DNA of 43,055 bases from Acidobacteriaceae bacterium (GTDB taxonomy: Bacteria; Acidobacteriota; Terriglobia; Terriglobales; Acidobacteriaceae), in contig JAJPKO010000008.1 in assembly GCA_021323655.1 (NCBI GenBank), positions 1 to 43,055 on the forward strand, read 5' to 3'. The notes beneath the pieces were generated by a model, which had not been told where the DNA came from, made no database searches, and worked only from the letters and a program-made list of their open reading frames with translations. A program made the translations under genes and the position numbers. Positions within the stretch are counted from its first letter, which is position 1; every line of letters starts with the position of its first letter. Below, piece by piece: positions 8,435 through 17,454 of the stretch.

Positions 8435-11182
8435 GTGCTCCCACTGTTTGACTCACCCACTCCGCACACATTGGCGGAACAGGTCTCAGGCGCTCTTCTT
8501 GACGGCGGAATGGTCATTGCGGCCAGCGCTCGTTCCGCTCGGTTCCTGCACCTGGTCTATGCTGAGCAGCAACGCGCCGCAGGCCACGAGATGTGGACCT
8601 CTCCGCAGATTTACGACTGGGAAACGTGGGTCACAAATCTCTGGCGCGAGCTCACATTCACCGTGCCGGAATCCCCCCTGCTTCTCACACCCCTTCAGGA
8701 GCACTCGCTTTGGAAACAGGTGCAACGCAGCGATGCCCGCCTGGTCGTCTCGCCTGACGGGATGGCCTCTCTCGCACAGGAAGCCTACAAGCTGCTCAGT
8801 GCATACCGCATGCAGGACACGCTGAAGTCTCCATGGGCAGAGCCAGACGCCGAACGCTTCCGCCAATGGGCCGCTGAATTTGACCGCCTCTGCAACAGCC
8901 GCGACTGGACAAGTCGCAGCCTTCTGGAAGATCTGCTGTCCGGCGCAATCAGAGCTGGGCACCTCTCACCAGCAAAGAGAATTCTGCTCGTCGGTTTCGA
9001 CCGTCTCACTCCTCAGCAGGAGCGCTTTATCGCAATTTTGCGCGAAGCAGGAGCGGTAGTGGAAAGCGCTGTTTCCGAAGCCGCGGATACATGCGCCGGC
9101 ATCCTGGTCCGCGCCGACGATCTGCACGACGAATTGCATGCCTGCGCGCAGTGGTGCAGAAGCAGGCTTGAAGATGACCCCTCCCAACGGATCGGAATTA
9201 TCGCTCCCGATGTTCGCAGCATACGCGCAGAAGCTGACCGCATCTTTCGTGCCGTGTTAACGCCAGAAAATCTTGAGATCGCAAAAAATCCCGGCCCGCC
9301 CGTGTATGAATTTTCTCTTGGCGTGCCGCTCGCAGATGTTCCAGTCATTCGCGCCGCCTTGCTCATGCTGCGCTGGCTCACGGGCCCTCTGAAAGAAGAG
9401 GAACTCACCTGGCTCATGCTGTCGGGCTTCTTTTGCAAGCATCCAGGCGAAGTCCCAAGGCTGGCAGAAACTGACTTCAGGCTGCGCGATGCAAAGACAC
9501 TCTCACCAGAGATGTCTCTCGATACGTTTGCATCGAAAACGCGTACTGGCCCGTTTCGCACCCGGCTGCTGCACCTGCAGCGGATTTTTCAAAAGCAGCA
9601 GGCCCTTCCATCGGCCACCTACACCCATTGGGCCAACACCACAGATCAGATGCTCCGCGCAGGACGATGGCCCGGATTCCGGCAGCCTGACAGCATTCAA
9701 TATCAGGCACAGGCCCGTTGGCAAAGGCTTCTGGATGAAGTGGCCTTGCTCGACTTCTCCCGGCACGAAGTAGCTTACAAAGAATTTGTAAAGGCAGTGG
9801 AACAACACGCTGCCGAAACCATATTCACACCTGAATCACGGAATGCACCAGTTCAGATCATGGGTGCCTTTGAGTCCTCCGGGCAAACATTCGATGCTGT
9901 ATGGTTTCTTGGCGTAGATGACTCTCAATGGCCGGGCTCTGGACGGCCCCACCCTTTGCTTCCGCAGTTTCTCCAGGTCAAGGCGCAGATGCCGCACAGC
10001 AGCGCTTCCATAGATACAGATCTGGCATTGTTGGTCACGCAACGCATTGCGACCAGCGCGCCGGAGTTTGTCTTGAGCTATGCCCGGCAGAACAAGGAAG
10101 GAGATCTGCGCGTTTCCCCTGTGCTCGCCCGGATTTTTGGTGCAACACTTAATTCGCTTACTACTCACGATCTGCGCTCACAACTTCATGCCCCGGAGCC
10201 GGCGCTCGCCACCCCGAGACTCGAATCGCTCGTTACATCTTCTGAAGTAGCCCCGTGGCCGCAGGACCGCTCCGCTGCTGGCGCGAATGTCCTCAAGGAG
10301 CAGGCTGCATGTCCTTTCCAGGCATTTGCAATGCGCCGCCTGCACACGAAGCCCCTGAATCGCGCCGAATGGGGCCTGAGTGCGATGGAGCGCGGCAATC
10401 TCATCCACAAGATTCTGCAGCACCTCTGGTCTCCTGATACGCCCGAACCCATGCGTATGACAAGCCTGGATGACCTGAAGCGCATTCTTTCCGAAGGACG
10501 ATTAGAGGAAGTGCTGCGCCACCACATCAGCACCGCGTTTCTACCTCTGGTGCAGGAAAATACAGACGACCCATGGATGAGTGCTTACCTTGAGTCCGAA
10601 CAAAATCGAATGTTTGTTCGACTGCGCGAATGGATGCATTGCGAAGCCCAACGTCAACCGTTTAAAGTCGAGAAACGTGAAGAAAAACTGCAAAATGTCC
10701 GCGTAGGCGAATTAAAGCTTGAATTGCGTGCCGACCGCATAGACCTCTTGCCAGATCAAAGCCGTCTCTTGCTTGATTACAAAACCGGAAAAGTCTCGCC
10801 TGCCGACTGGCAAGGTGAACGGATGAAAGAGCCGCAGCTTCCTCTATATGCTATTTACGGCAATGTTGAAAACGTAAGTGGCCTGCTCTTCGCCCAGATT
10901 CGCGCCAGAGAAACAGGTTTCGTGGGTCGCATATCCGACGCGCGGGCACATCTCAAATCCGACCTCCCTGGCACCAGCCCTCTTGTCAATCAACCCTATA
11001 ACGACGAAATGAAAGAAGATTGGCAAAACGCATTACTATATCTCGCACACGAGTTCCTGCGCGGCGAAGCCTCAGTAGCTCCCCGCGACGGCCAAAAAAC
11101 ATGCAAACTTTGCCCGCTACCTGGACTCTGCCGCGTCGCGGAAACAGAAGTAGACGCTGATGGAGAGGATGATGATGAGTAA
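8435..11182 (+). CDS. AddB-like PD-(D/E)XK nuclease with Fe-S cluster
   Basis: About 915 residues from a GTG at 8435; the frame is open further upstream but would then run deep into the SCO gene. TTG 8471 and ATG 8510 are alternatives, so the start is uncertain. The N-terminal half resembles an inactive helicase domain of the AddB/TIGR03623 type (ALLDGGMVIAASARSARFL). The C-terminal RecB-like nuclease has RADRIDL and LLDYKTGK (Asp781, Lys783). Cys626 with Cys890, Cys893 and Cys899 match the four-cysteine iron-sulphur staple of AddB-type nucleases. With the helicase encoded next, it should resect double-strand breaks for recombination. The genes overlap by eight bases. Confidence 0.85.
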   Translation: MLPLFDSPTPHTLAEQVSGALLDGGMVIAASARSARFLHLVYAEQQRAAGHEMWTSPQIYDWETWVTNLWRELTFTVPESPLLLTPLQEHSLWKQVQRSDARLVVSPDGMASLAQEAYKLLSAYRMQDTLKSPWAEPDAERFRQWAAEFDRLCNSRDWTSRSLLEDLLSGAIRAGHLSPAKRILLVGFDRLTPQQERFIAILREAGAVVESAVSEAADTCAGILVRADDLHDELHACAQWCRSRLEDDPSQRIGIIAPDVRSIRAEADRIFRAVLTPENLEIAKNPGPPVYEFSLGVPLADVPVIRAALLMLRWLTGPLKEEELTWLMLSGFFCKHPGEVPRLAETDFRLRDAKTLSPEMSLDTFASKTRTGPFRTRLLHLQRIFQKQQALPSATYTHWANTTDQMLRAGRWPGFRQPDSIQYQAQARWQRLLDEVALLDFSRHEVAYKEFVKAVEQHAAETIFTPESRNAPVQIMGAFESSGQTFDAVWFLGVDDSQWPGSGRPHPLLPQFLQVKAQMPHSSASIDTDLALLVTQRIATSAPEFVLSYARQNKEGDLRVSPVLARIFGATLNSLTTHDLRSQLHAPEPALATPRLESLVTSSEVAPWPQDRSAAGANVLKEQAACPFQAFAMRRLHTKPLNRAEWGLSAMERGNLIHKILQHLWSPDTPEPMRMTSLDDLKRILSEGRLEEVLRHHISTAFLPLVQENTDDPWMSAYLESEQNRMFVRLREWMHCEAQRQPFKVEKREEKLQNVRVGELKLELRADRIDLLPDQSRLLLDYKTGKVSPADWQGERMKEPQLPLYAIYGNVENVSGLLFAQIRARETGFVGRISDARAHLKSDLPGTSPLVNQPYNDEMKEDWQNALLYLAHEFLRGEASVAPRDGQKTCKLCPLPGLCRVAETEVDADGEDDDE

Positions 11183-14100
11183 GCTCAATCTCCCTTCAGA
11201 CCATCTCCAGCGCGCCGAAGCACTGAATACAGCCATTTCCTGCATTGTTCAGGCTCCCGCCGGATCAGGAAAAACCGAGCTGCTCACACAGCGCTTCCTG
11301 AAATTGCTGGCGGAGGTAGATGAACCTCATGAAATTCTCGCCATCACTTTCACCCGCGCCGCCACCGCGGAGATGCGTTCGCGAATCCTGCAGCAGTTGG
11401 AAAAGGCGCGTGCCGAAAAATATGACCCGGCACTCGAAACAGCCAGAAAGGCGCTGGCCCACTCTGAAAAGCGCGGATGGAGGCTGCTGGAGCAGCCGCA
11501 AGCCCTTAACATCCAGACCATTGATTCGCTCTGCCTGCGCATAGCCTATGAACAGCCCCTGCTGGCTCAAATGGGCGGACATATGCAGCCTCAGGACGAT
11601 ACACGTCCGCTCTACGATGAGGCCGCGCGCCGCACCCTGGCCAACCTGGGGGGTCCGGGCAAAGACATTCATGAAGCGCTTATGCATCTTCTGGCCAGGC
11701 GCGACAACAATCTCGCTGAGGCCCAACGCCTCATTGCAGAAATGTTGGCCAGTCGCGACCAGTGGCTGCACATATTTCCTCTAGGTCAGCAATGGAGCGA
11801 AGAAGATTGGCACGTCACGCGATTGCAGCTCGAAGTTCCATTCAAAAGCGCCGTCCAGCGTGTTCTGGAGCAGGCACATTCCCTTCTTTCTCAATCTCCT
11901 CTGATTGCGGCAGAACTCCTCGAACTTGGACGGTACGCGTGTGAACACGGCGGCGATTTCGCTTTGCTCGCCGAGCTCAAAGATCTGCCCCACGCGGGCC
12001 TTGTCGAGCACTGGCAATGCCTTGCCAAATTTCTGACTACGGATAAAGCCTGGCGGAAAAAATATTCCAGGACACAAGGCTTCCCCGCCGATCTTGAAAA
12101 GCATCTTCCCGAAAACCAGAGGCCGAGCCGAAGAATGCAGGCCATCATTCAGCACCTCCGCAGCCTCCCCGATCTGCTTTCCGTCCTGAATGAAATACCA
12201 AATCTGCCTCCGCCGCGGTATACAGAAGACCAGTGGAACACGCTCCGCAAGCTCTTCATTGTTTTGCGCTATGCGGTCGCCGAATTGCGCGTACTCTTTG
12301 CGGAACGAAACATCATTGATTTCGTTGAAATTGGTGTCGCAGCATTGCAGGTGCTCGAAACACCAAATGAGAATGTGCTACGTTTCGGTGAACAGATTCG
12401 CCACCTACTCGTGGATGAATTCCAGGACACATCGCGCCACCAGCTACGTCTGCTCCAGCTGCTCCTGCGGGCATGGACGGGCGATGAGCGCCGTACCTGC
12501 TTTCTTGTCGGAGATCCGATGCAATCCATCTATATGTTCCGTCAAGCGGAGGTGGAATTATTTGAGCAGGTAAAACGGCACGGCATTGAATACCACCCAT
12601 TTCAGCCGGTCTATCTGTCAGCAAATTTCCGCTCACATGCAGGCCTGGTCAACCCACTGAACGCATGGTTTCAAAAAATATTCGTAAGCGACCGCTCGCC
12701 TGACGCCGCGGTCTCTTTCGCTCCGTCCGAAGCCGTCACCCCTGCGCAGCCTGTTGATGCTGTCTATCTGCACACTCAGTTTGTCGCCCGTGGTGACGCC
12801 ACAGGAGAAAAGCGGGCAGTGGAACATGAGGCGGAGGAAGTACTTCGGATTGTTCAGGACTGCCTGCCTCGCATTCGGCAGGCGGAAACCGACCCCGACG
12901 CATCATTCACTGTCGCAGTGCTGGCACGCGCGCGTGAACATCTGTCACCGATTGCGAAATTGCTGCGAAAAAATGATATCCCTTTTCGCGCGGTCGAAGT
13001 GGAACGGCTCGGGCAGCAACAGGAGATTCGCGACTTGGTTTCGCTCACACGCGCGCTCCTTCACCCTATGGACCGCATTGCATGGCTTTCTGTCCTGCGC
13101 GCGCCATGGTGCGGACTCATGCTTCCCGATTTACACCTCCTCTGCGGCGAAGATAATAAGAATCTTTCACATATTTCTGTTCAGAAACTCATTGAAGAAC
13201 GTCAACAGCTTCTCAGCCACGATGGCCAGCAGCGCCTCCAGCGTGTCTCCCAGATACTGCGGCACGCTCTTGAAAATCGGTACCAGCAGGGCCAGTCCCT
13301 TTCCACATGGATTGAGCGGACATGGCACACTCTCGGAGGTCCGCTTTGCCTCGATGCTGCGCAACGCGAGAATGCCCGCGTCTTCTTCTCGATGCTCGAC
13401 GGTATCTCACCTGATGGCATTGCCTGCCTGGGCGACGAGCTTGACAGGCAACTCGAACGCCTCTTCGCGCAGCCAGATCCTCGTGCAAGCGAACGGGCTG
13501 GCGTGCAGCTGATGACGATACACAAAGCCAAAGGCCTCGGTTTCGATGTGGTCATCGTGCCTGGATTGGAGCGCATGGCGCGCGGCGACAGCAACCCACT
13601 CATTGTCATGCTTCAGCGCCCCGACCCCGCCAACAGTGAGAAAGACGAACTGCTGATTGCACCTCTCGGAAGCCGCGACAGCGATATACCGCCTGTCTAT
13701 CGCTGGGTGCAACAACAGCGCGACAAGCGAGAGCAAGAGGAACTGAAGCGTGTTCTTTATGTGGCGTGCACTCGGGCGCGTCGCGAGCTTCACCTTTTTG
13801 GTACAGCCACGATTACAAAAGATGGCAGGCTTGCCGAATGCAAAAACACCAGCTTGCTGTATGCCGCATGGCCCGCACTGGAAGCGAATTTCCTTGCCGA
13901 CTTTGAGGCGAAAAAACGGCAGAACGTCATCATGTTCCCTTCCGCTGCTGAACCAGGAGTGGTCTCCTCTCTCGCCGCAGTTGCTGAAAGCAATCGCGGA
14001 CATATCCTCATGAAGAGACTGCCCGCATCTGGAGCGTTACCAGAACACAGCACGAACATTTCAGTACCCGTTGCTTTTGAACCAGAGTTCCATGCGCTCT

Positions 14101-14666
14101 TCGAACGCCCTGATGCTGGACGCTTGCAGCGGCTGACAGGCAGCATCACGCATGCCCTGCTGGATCGTCTTTCGCGGTCCCAGTTACCTTTCGGCGCGGA
14201 TGCAGCACGATGGGTCGAACGCTACGCCTCTGTCATGCTGCGCACCACCGCACTGCCTGAGATACAAAAAGCGCATGCACTCTCAGAAATTACTGCGTCT
14301 GTAATAAGCGCCCTCGAAGATCCGCAAGGTCAATGGCTTCTGGCGCAGCACCTTGATGCGCAATCGGAAGCCTCATGGACGGGCTGGATAGAAGGCGCTC
14401 TCCGCACCGTCCGAGCCGACAGGGTCTTTCGTGCTGGCAGCACACCTTTGTCCGCCGGCAAAGACCACATCTGGGTCGTAGATTACAAAACTACACCTTA
14501 CTCAGGCACGAACATTGCTGGATTTCTTTCCGCTCAACGCGAACAGTATGCGCCACAACTCGCCCTGTACGGGAAGGCCCTGCAAAAGATCCACGGCAAC
14601 CATATACAGCTGCGGCTCGCCCTCTATTTCCCACGCCTGAAGCGGCTGGAGCACTGGAGCTTCTAA
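11175..14666 (+). CDS. AddA-like UvrD/Rep helicase-nuclease
   Basis: 1,163 residues from the ATG at 11175, chosen because GGAGAGG lies six bases upstream; three earlier in-frame ATGs exist. SF1 helicase motifs appear in order: Walker A APAGSGKTE (Lys33), Ia ITFTRAATAEMRSRI, II LLVDEFQDTS (Asp414), III LVGDPMQSIYMFR, IV LSANFRS, V MTIHKAKGLGFDVV and VI RVLYVACTRAR. A C-terminal PD-(D/E)XK domain carries RADRVF and VVDYKTTP (Asp1103), so it has helicase and nuclease activities like AddA/RecB. It should unwind and degrade broken DNA ends with the AddB-like partner. Its stop overlaps the stop of the convergent gene by four bases. Confidence 0.93.
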   Translation: MSKLNLPSDHLQRAEALNTAISCIVQAPAGSGKTELLTQRFLKLLAEVDEPHEILAITFTRAATAEMRSRILQQLEKARAEKYDPALETARKALAHSEKRGWRLLEQPQALNIQTIDSLCLRIAYEQPLLAQMGGHMQPQDDTRPLYDEAARRTLANLGGPGKDIHEALMHLLARRDNNLAEAQRLIAEMLASRDQWLHIFPLGQQWSEEDWHVTRLQLEVPFKSAVQRVLEQAHSLLSQSPLIAAELLELGRYACEHGGDFALLAELKDLPHAGLVEHWQCLAKFLTTDKAWRKKYSRTQGFPADLEKHLPENQRPSRRMQAIIQHLRSLPDLLSVLNEIPNLPPPRYTEDQWNTLRKLFIVLRYAVAELRVLFAERNIIDFVEIGVAALQVLETPNENVLRFGEQIRHLLVDEFQDTSRHQLRLLQLLLRAWTGDERRTCFLVGDPMQSIYMFRQAEVELFEQVKRHGIEYHPFQPVYLSANFRSHAGLVNPLNAWFQKIFVSDRSPDAAVSFAPSEAVTPAQPVDAVYLHTQFVARGDATGEKRAVEHEAEEVLRIVQDCLPRIRQAETDPDASFTVAVLARAREHLSPIAKLLRKNDIPFRAVEVERLGQQQEIRDLVSLTRALLHPMDRIAWLSVLRAPWCGLMLPDLHLLCGEDNKNLSHISVQKLIEERQQLLSHDGQQRLQRVSQILRHALENRYQQGQSLSTWIERTWHTLGGPLCLDAAQRENARVFFSMLDGISPDGIACLGDELDRQLERLFAQPDPRASERAGVQLMTIHKAKGLGFDVVIVPGLERMARGDSNPLIVMLQRPDPANSEKDELLIAPLGSRDSDIPPVYRWVQQQRDKREQEELKRVLYVACTRARRELHLFGTATITKDGRLAECKNTSLLYAAWPALEANFLADFEAKKRQNVIMFPSAAEPGVVSSLAAVAESNRGHILMKRLPASGALPEHSTNISVPVAFEPEFHALFERPDAGRLQRLTGSITHALLDRLSRSQLPFGADAARWVERYASVMLRTTALPEIQKAHALSEITASVISALEDPQGQWLLAQHLDAQSEASWTGWIEGALRTVRADRVFRAGSTPLSAGKDHIWVVDYKTTPYSGTNIAGFLSAQREQYAPQLALYGKALQKIHGNHIQLRLALYFPRLKRLEHWSF

Positions 14667-15766
14667 AACGGATGCCCGCGAAATAGATAAAACAACTCAA
14701 CAATCAGGATGATCACGACGGTCAGCTCGAGAAAGAACATGCGGCTCTGATTGAACTGGTCCACCATAAAGTGGTATAGCTCCCGTGCCGTCTGCATTTT
14801 GTTCGTGACCAAATTCTTGTAGTCGGGCACACCAACCTTCGCTGCCGCCACTCGATAGAGGCGCGCAGAGAACATATCACTTAAAAACTTGATGGCATTA
14901 TCGGCGTGCTCCGTAAGCTCGCTCACCTCCAACAAGACCGCGTTCAACCGCGTGGCCGACCTCGCCAGCCGCCATCGAGCAAAAAAACCTGTTCCCTTTT
15001 CCAACGAGTTATATACGGTCTCTAACTCGGTTGTCAGCAGCTCATCGTAATGGCGGAACTCAAGCAGCTGCGAGTTTGCGTATTCAAGCAGCTGGATCGC
15101 GCTTTCCGCGCCTGACTGCGTGTCATAAAGAAAAGCAGCATTCCAGCCAATGACTGCAAGGTCTCGTGTGCCATAAGAAATGCCTGATTGCAGCACCTCA
15201 TGCCTTTCGCTGTCAGACAGTTCGATAGCATCTCCACGCACAATCTGTGAAATCTCCCGGCCCCGAAGTTGTACGATCTGTGCCGCCGTGGGCGAATCAT
15301 CTACTTCGCTTACATGAAAGATAAAGTAGTCCTCATTCAGCCATTCCTTATATGGCTTCACCAGTGCTCCAGATGCCTGTTCCAGACGCTTCTGCACTAT
15401 GCGAAGCGCATAGGCAGAAAAATCTACGTCCCATACCCAGCGGCTTGAAAGTTGCACCAGTTTTTCCCAGTTACCGGCAAAGGGCAGCTCGAAGATTACG
15501 CTGACCACACCATAGTCGTAATACTTGATCTGCCCCTGCAGGCGTTCGCCGCTGTCCAGCACCAGCGGCTCCGTAGTTTCTACAACCGGGGGCCGCTCGT
15601 ACCGGATATAGCTGGGCAAAGCATGTTTTAAAGCAGGTCTTTGAACTGTGTGCGCGCTGAATAGCTGTTTCAGTTGATCAAGCCGTATCTCTTCGCACAC
15701 GTCGAATTGAATCAGAACCAGGACCGCTCCCTGCAATCCATCCCGCAGCTTTGGTGTGCTTCCCAT
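14663..15766 (-). CDS. RMD1/DUF155-like protein with C-terminal membrane anchor
   Basis: 367 residues. The architecture fits the RMD1/Sif2 (DUF155) family. A central soluble domain has the DYGVVSVIFELPF segment, a long helical region runs over about 220-330, and one transmembrane helix lies at the extreme C-terminus (LELTVVIILIVELFYLF). Members occur in bacteria and in the mitochondrial inner membrane of yeast; the biochemical function is unknown. No Shine-Dalgarno sequence precedes the ATG, but TATAAT lies five bases upstream, so the message may be leaderless. It converges with the helicase gene, sharing four bases, and is divergent from the Nudix gene with only 49 bases between them. Confidence 0.65.
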   Translation of the reverse strand: MGSTPKLRDGLQGAVLVLIQFDVCEEIRLDQLKQLFSAHTVQRPALKHALPSYIRYERPPVVETTEPLVLDSGERLQGQIKYYDYGVVSVIFELPFAGNWEKLVQLSSRWVWDVDFSAYALRIVQKRLEQASGALVKPYKEWLNEDYFIFHVSEVDDSPTAAQIVQLRGREISQIVRGDAIELSDSERHEVLQSGISYGTRDLAVIGWNAAFLYDTQSGAESAIQLLEYANSQLLEFRHYDELLTTELETVYNSLEKGTGFFARWRLARSATRLNAVLLEVSELTEHADNAIKFLSDMFSARLYRVAAAKVGVPDYKNLVTNKMQTARELYHFMVDQFNQSRMFFLELTVVIILIVELFYLFRGHPF

Positions 15767-15815
15767 AAGGATTATATGATTCTATCGTTTACATATGTAT
15801 GGATATGGATAATGT
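15767..15815. promoter_or_regulatory. Short divergent promoter region, possibly leaderless both ways
   Basis: This AT-rich 49-base gap lies between divergent start codons. On the minus strand TATAAT ends four bases before the RMD1-like ATG. On the plus strand a GATAAT-like hexamer ends two bases before the Nudix ATG. Neither gene has a clear Shine-Dalgarno site. The layout suggests overlapping promoters that give very short or absent leaders. No matching -35 element is obvious for either. Confidence 0.35.
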
Positions 15816-16274
15816 ATGCCAAAATGCAGTGCCGGAATCCTGATGTATCGCCATAATAAAGACCAGATCGAAGTCTTTCTGGTCCATCCCGGAGGCCCCT
15901 TCTGGGCAAAGAAAGATGCTGCGGCGTGGTCTGTTCCCAAAGGCGAATATCTTCCCGAGGAAGACCCACTCACCGTCGCACAGCGTGAATTTGAGGAAGA
16001 AACCGGACTGCAGATCAACGGCGAATTTCTTCCGCTTGGAGAAACCAGACAACCCGGCGGAAAGCTCGTAAGCGTGTGGGCCGTGGAAGGCGATTGCAAT
16101 CCTTCTGCCTTAAAGAGCAACAACTTTCCCATGGAATGGCCTCCACGTTCAGGCAAGATGGTCCAATTTCCTGAGATAGACCGCTGGGAATGGTTTCCTC
16201 TCGATGAAGCGAAAAAGCGAATCCTGAAAAGTCAAACAACTTTTCTGGAGAGACTTGCAGAAATGCTGAAATGA
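15816..16274 (+). CDS. Nudix hydrolase
   Basis: A 152-residue protein with an exact Nudix box GX5EX7REUXEEXGU. The residues are Gly43, Glu49, Arg57-Glu58-Phe59, Glu61-Glu62, and Gly64-Leu65, the helix that holds the catalytic Mg2+. The N-terminus (KCSAGILMYRH) and the PGGPFWAKKD segment are typical of stand-alone MutT-like members that hydrolyse nucleoside diphosphates linked to another moiety. The substrate (oxidised nucleotides, Ap4A, NDP-sugars) cannot be told from sequence. No signal peptide is present, so the enzyme is cytosolic. It is monocistronic, ending at a stem-loop shared with the convergent GH172 gene. Confidence 0.92.
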   Translation: MPKCSAGILMYRHNKDQIEVFLVHPGGPFWAKKDAAAWSVPKGEYLPEEDPLTVAQREFEEETGLQINGEFLPLGETRQPGGKLVSVWAVEGDCNPSALKSNNFPMEWPPRSGKMVQFPEIDRWEWFPLDEAKKRILKSQTTFLERLAEMLK

Positions 16275-16275
16275 A

Positions 16276-16311
16276 CACTGCCCCACAACTGTTCAGAGAT
16301 GTGGGACAGTG
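16276..16311. terminator. Stem-loop between convergent Nudix and GH172 genes
   Basis: CACTG-C-CCCACA pairs with TGTGGG-A-CAGTG, giving 11 base pairs with one mismatch and a 12-base loop. It starts two bases after the Nudix stop codon and ends nine bases from the GH172 stop codon. It lacks a proper T-run on either side, so it may act as a bidirectional, weak or Rho-assisted terminator. Confidence 0.45.
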
Positions 16312-16320
16312 CTGCTGGAA

Positions 16321-17442
16321 TTATTTCACTGCGTGATTTCCAGGCCCGCCAACCGACTGCAGTTCAGGAATTCTCTGCTCTACAGCAGGAAGTGCTGGAA
16401 AAGCCTCGTGCGGCTCTGCCTGATACCAGTACGCAACGGAATAGTAGTTATCAGAGCGAGCATTTGCGTGCCCATGCTCAATCGTCGCTTTGAACGACTT
16501 TGTAAACGGGATGGGCGAATCCAGATGAAAGCGATATACACTGGAGCGGCTCCCTGCCAGCTCCTCCCCCACGACAGGAGCACCGTAGAGCTGATACGAA
16601 AACGGATGCCCTCCAAAGTCCCACGCACCCAGAAAGTAATCTTCTGAACCAGTGCCAATGATCGCCGGCTTCTCAGCGCCATCAATAAAGAACATATCGT
16701 CGCCTTCGCCCCACCAGTAATCCTGGTTTTGCAGGACAGACATGGTCACACCCACATATTGCCCATGCCCTTTGGCTTCCATCCAGACGTAGTTGTCCGC
16801 GCCATCCTCGTTCTTCTTGTCATTCACCTTCGGATCACCATTGTCTACCCATCCTGAAACTGTGCTATGATTGGGCTGTCCCTGCCGGTACTGCGCGTGA
16901 AAGTAAACAGTATCCAGCGGCAGATTGCCGGCCAACTTGCGGTAATCAATGTTGTAGTAAAGAGCATTGATGGGTCGCGTACCCTCATTCGTCACTGTAA
17001 TGCGCGCGTGACGTTCAAATGGCATCGGAAAGAAGCAGTTCAGCGCTTTGTCACTACCCACTGAAAGCATCTGCGACTGCCAGTTGTGGTACGTACCCAG
17101 GCCCAAACCAAAGAAATCCCCAATCGGTGCTTCCACGCTCGGCGTAGATTCGCCGTCCCAGTACATTCGCAGCACAATGCGTTTCAGGTGGTATGGTTCC
17201 GGGTCCGCAATCGTAAACCAGATATGCGAAATCACGCCTGGCCCATCTACATCAAGCACAGTCTGCGTCGCTCCTGGAGCAACTACGCGGAAGTCCGCAT
17301 TCCTCCCCGTCGGGTCTGTGCTCGATTCACGATGAAGCGTATACGTCTGCTGCCGGGTCAGGTCCGGCTGCCATGAGGAATTCTGCGCGTACGCGCCCAG
17401 TGTGCCGACCATTGTCAGCAAGCAACTAATCAGCAATCGCAT
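16321..17442 (-). CDS. GH172 (DUF2961) glycoside hydrolase, exported
   Basis: 373 residues with a signal peptide cleaved after GAYAQ (about residue 20). The body matches DUF2961/GH172: GPGVISHIWFTIADPEP, VLRMYWDGE, APIGDFFGLGLG, MPFERHARITVTNEGTR, GTGSEDYFLGAWDFGG and YRFHLDSPIPF. Known members include exo-alpha-D-arabinofuranosidases, alpha-D-fructofuranosidases and difructose dianhydride-forming enzymes, so a furanoside of D-arabinose or D-fructose is the likely substrate. A GAGGTGAAAGA site precedes the ATG. It is last in a five-gene operon, 12 bases after the sugar porter gene. It is a single-domain form, located in the periplasm or outside the cell. Confidence 0.9.
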   Translation of the reverse strand: MRLLISCLLTMVGTLGAYAQNSSWQPDLTRQQTYTLHRESSTDPTGRNADFRVVAPGATQTVLDVDGPGVISHIWFTIADPEPYHLKRIVLRMYWDGESTPSVEAPIGDFFGLGLGTYHNWQSQMLSVGSDKALNCFFPMPFERHARITVTNEGTRPINALYYNIDYRKLAGNLPLDTVYFHAQYRQGQPNHSTVSGWVDNGDPKVNDKKNEDGADNYVWMEAKGHGQYVGVTMSVLQNQDYWWGEGDDMFFIDGAEKPAIIGTGSEDYFLGAWDFGGHPFSYQLYGAPVVGEELAGSRSSVYRFHLDSPIPFTKSFKATIEHGHANARSDNYYSVAYWYQAEPHEAFPALPAVEQRIPELQSVGGPGNHAVK

Positions 17443-17454
17443 TCTTTCACCTCG

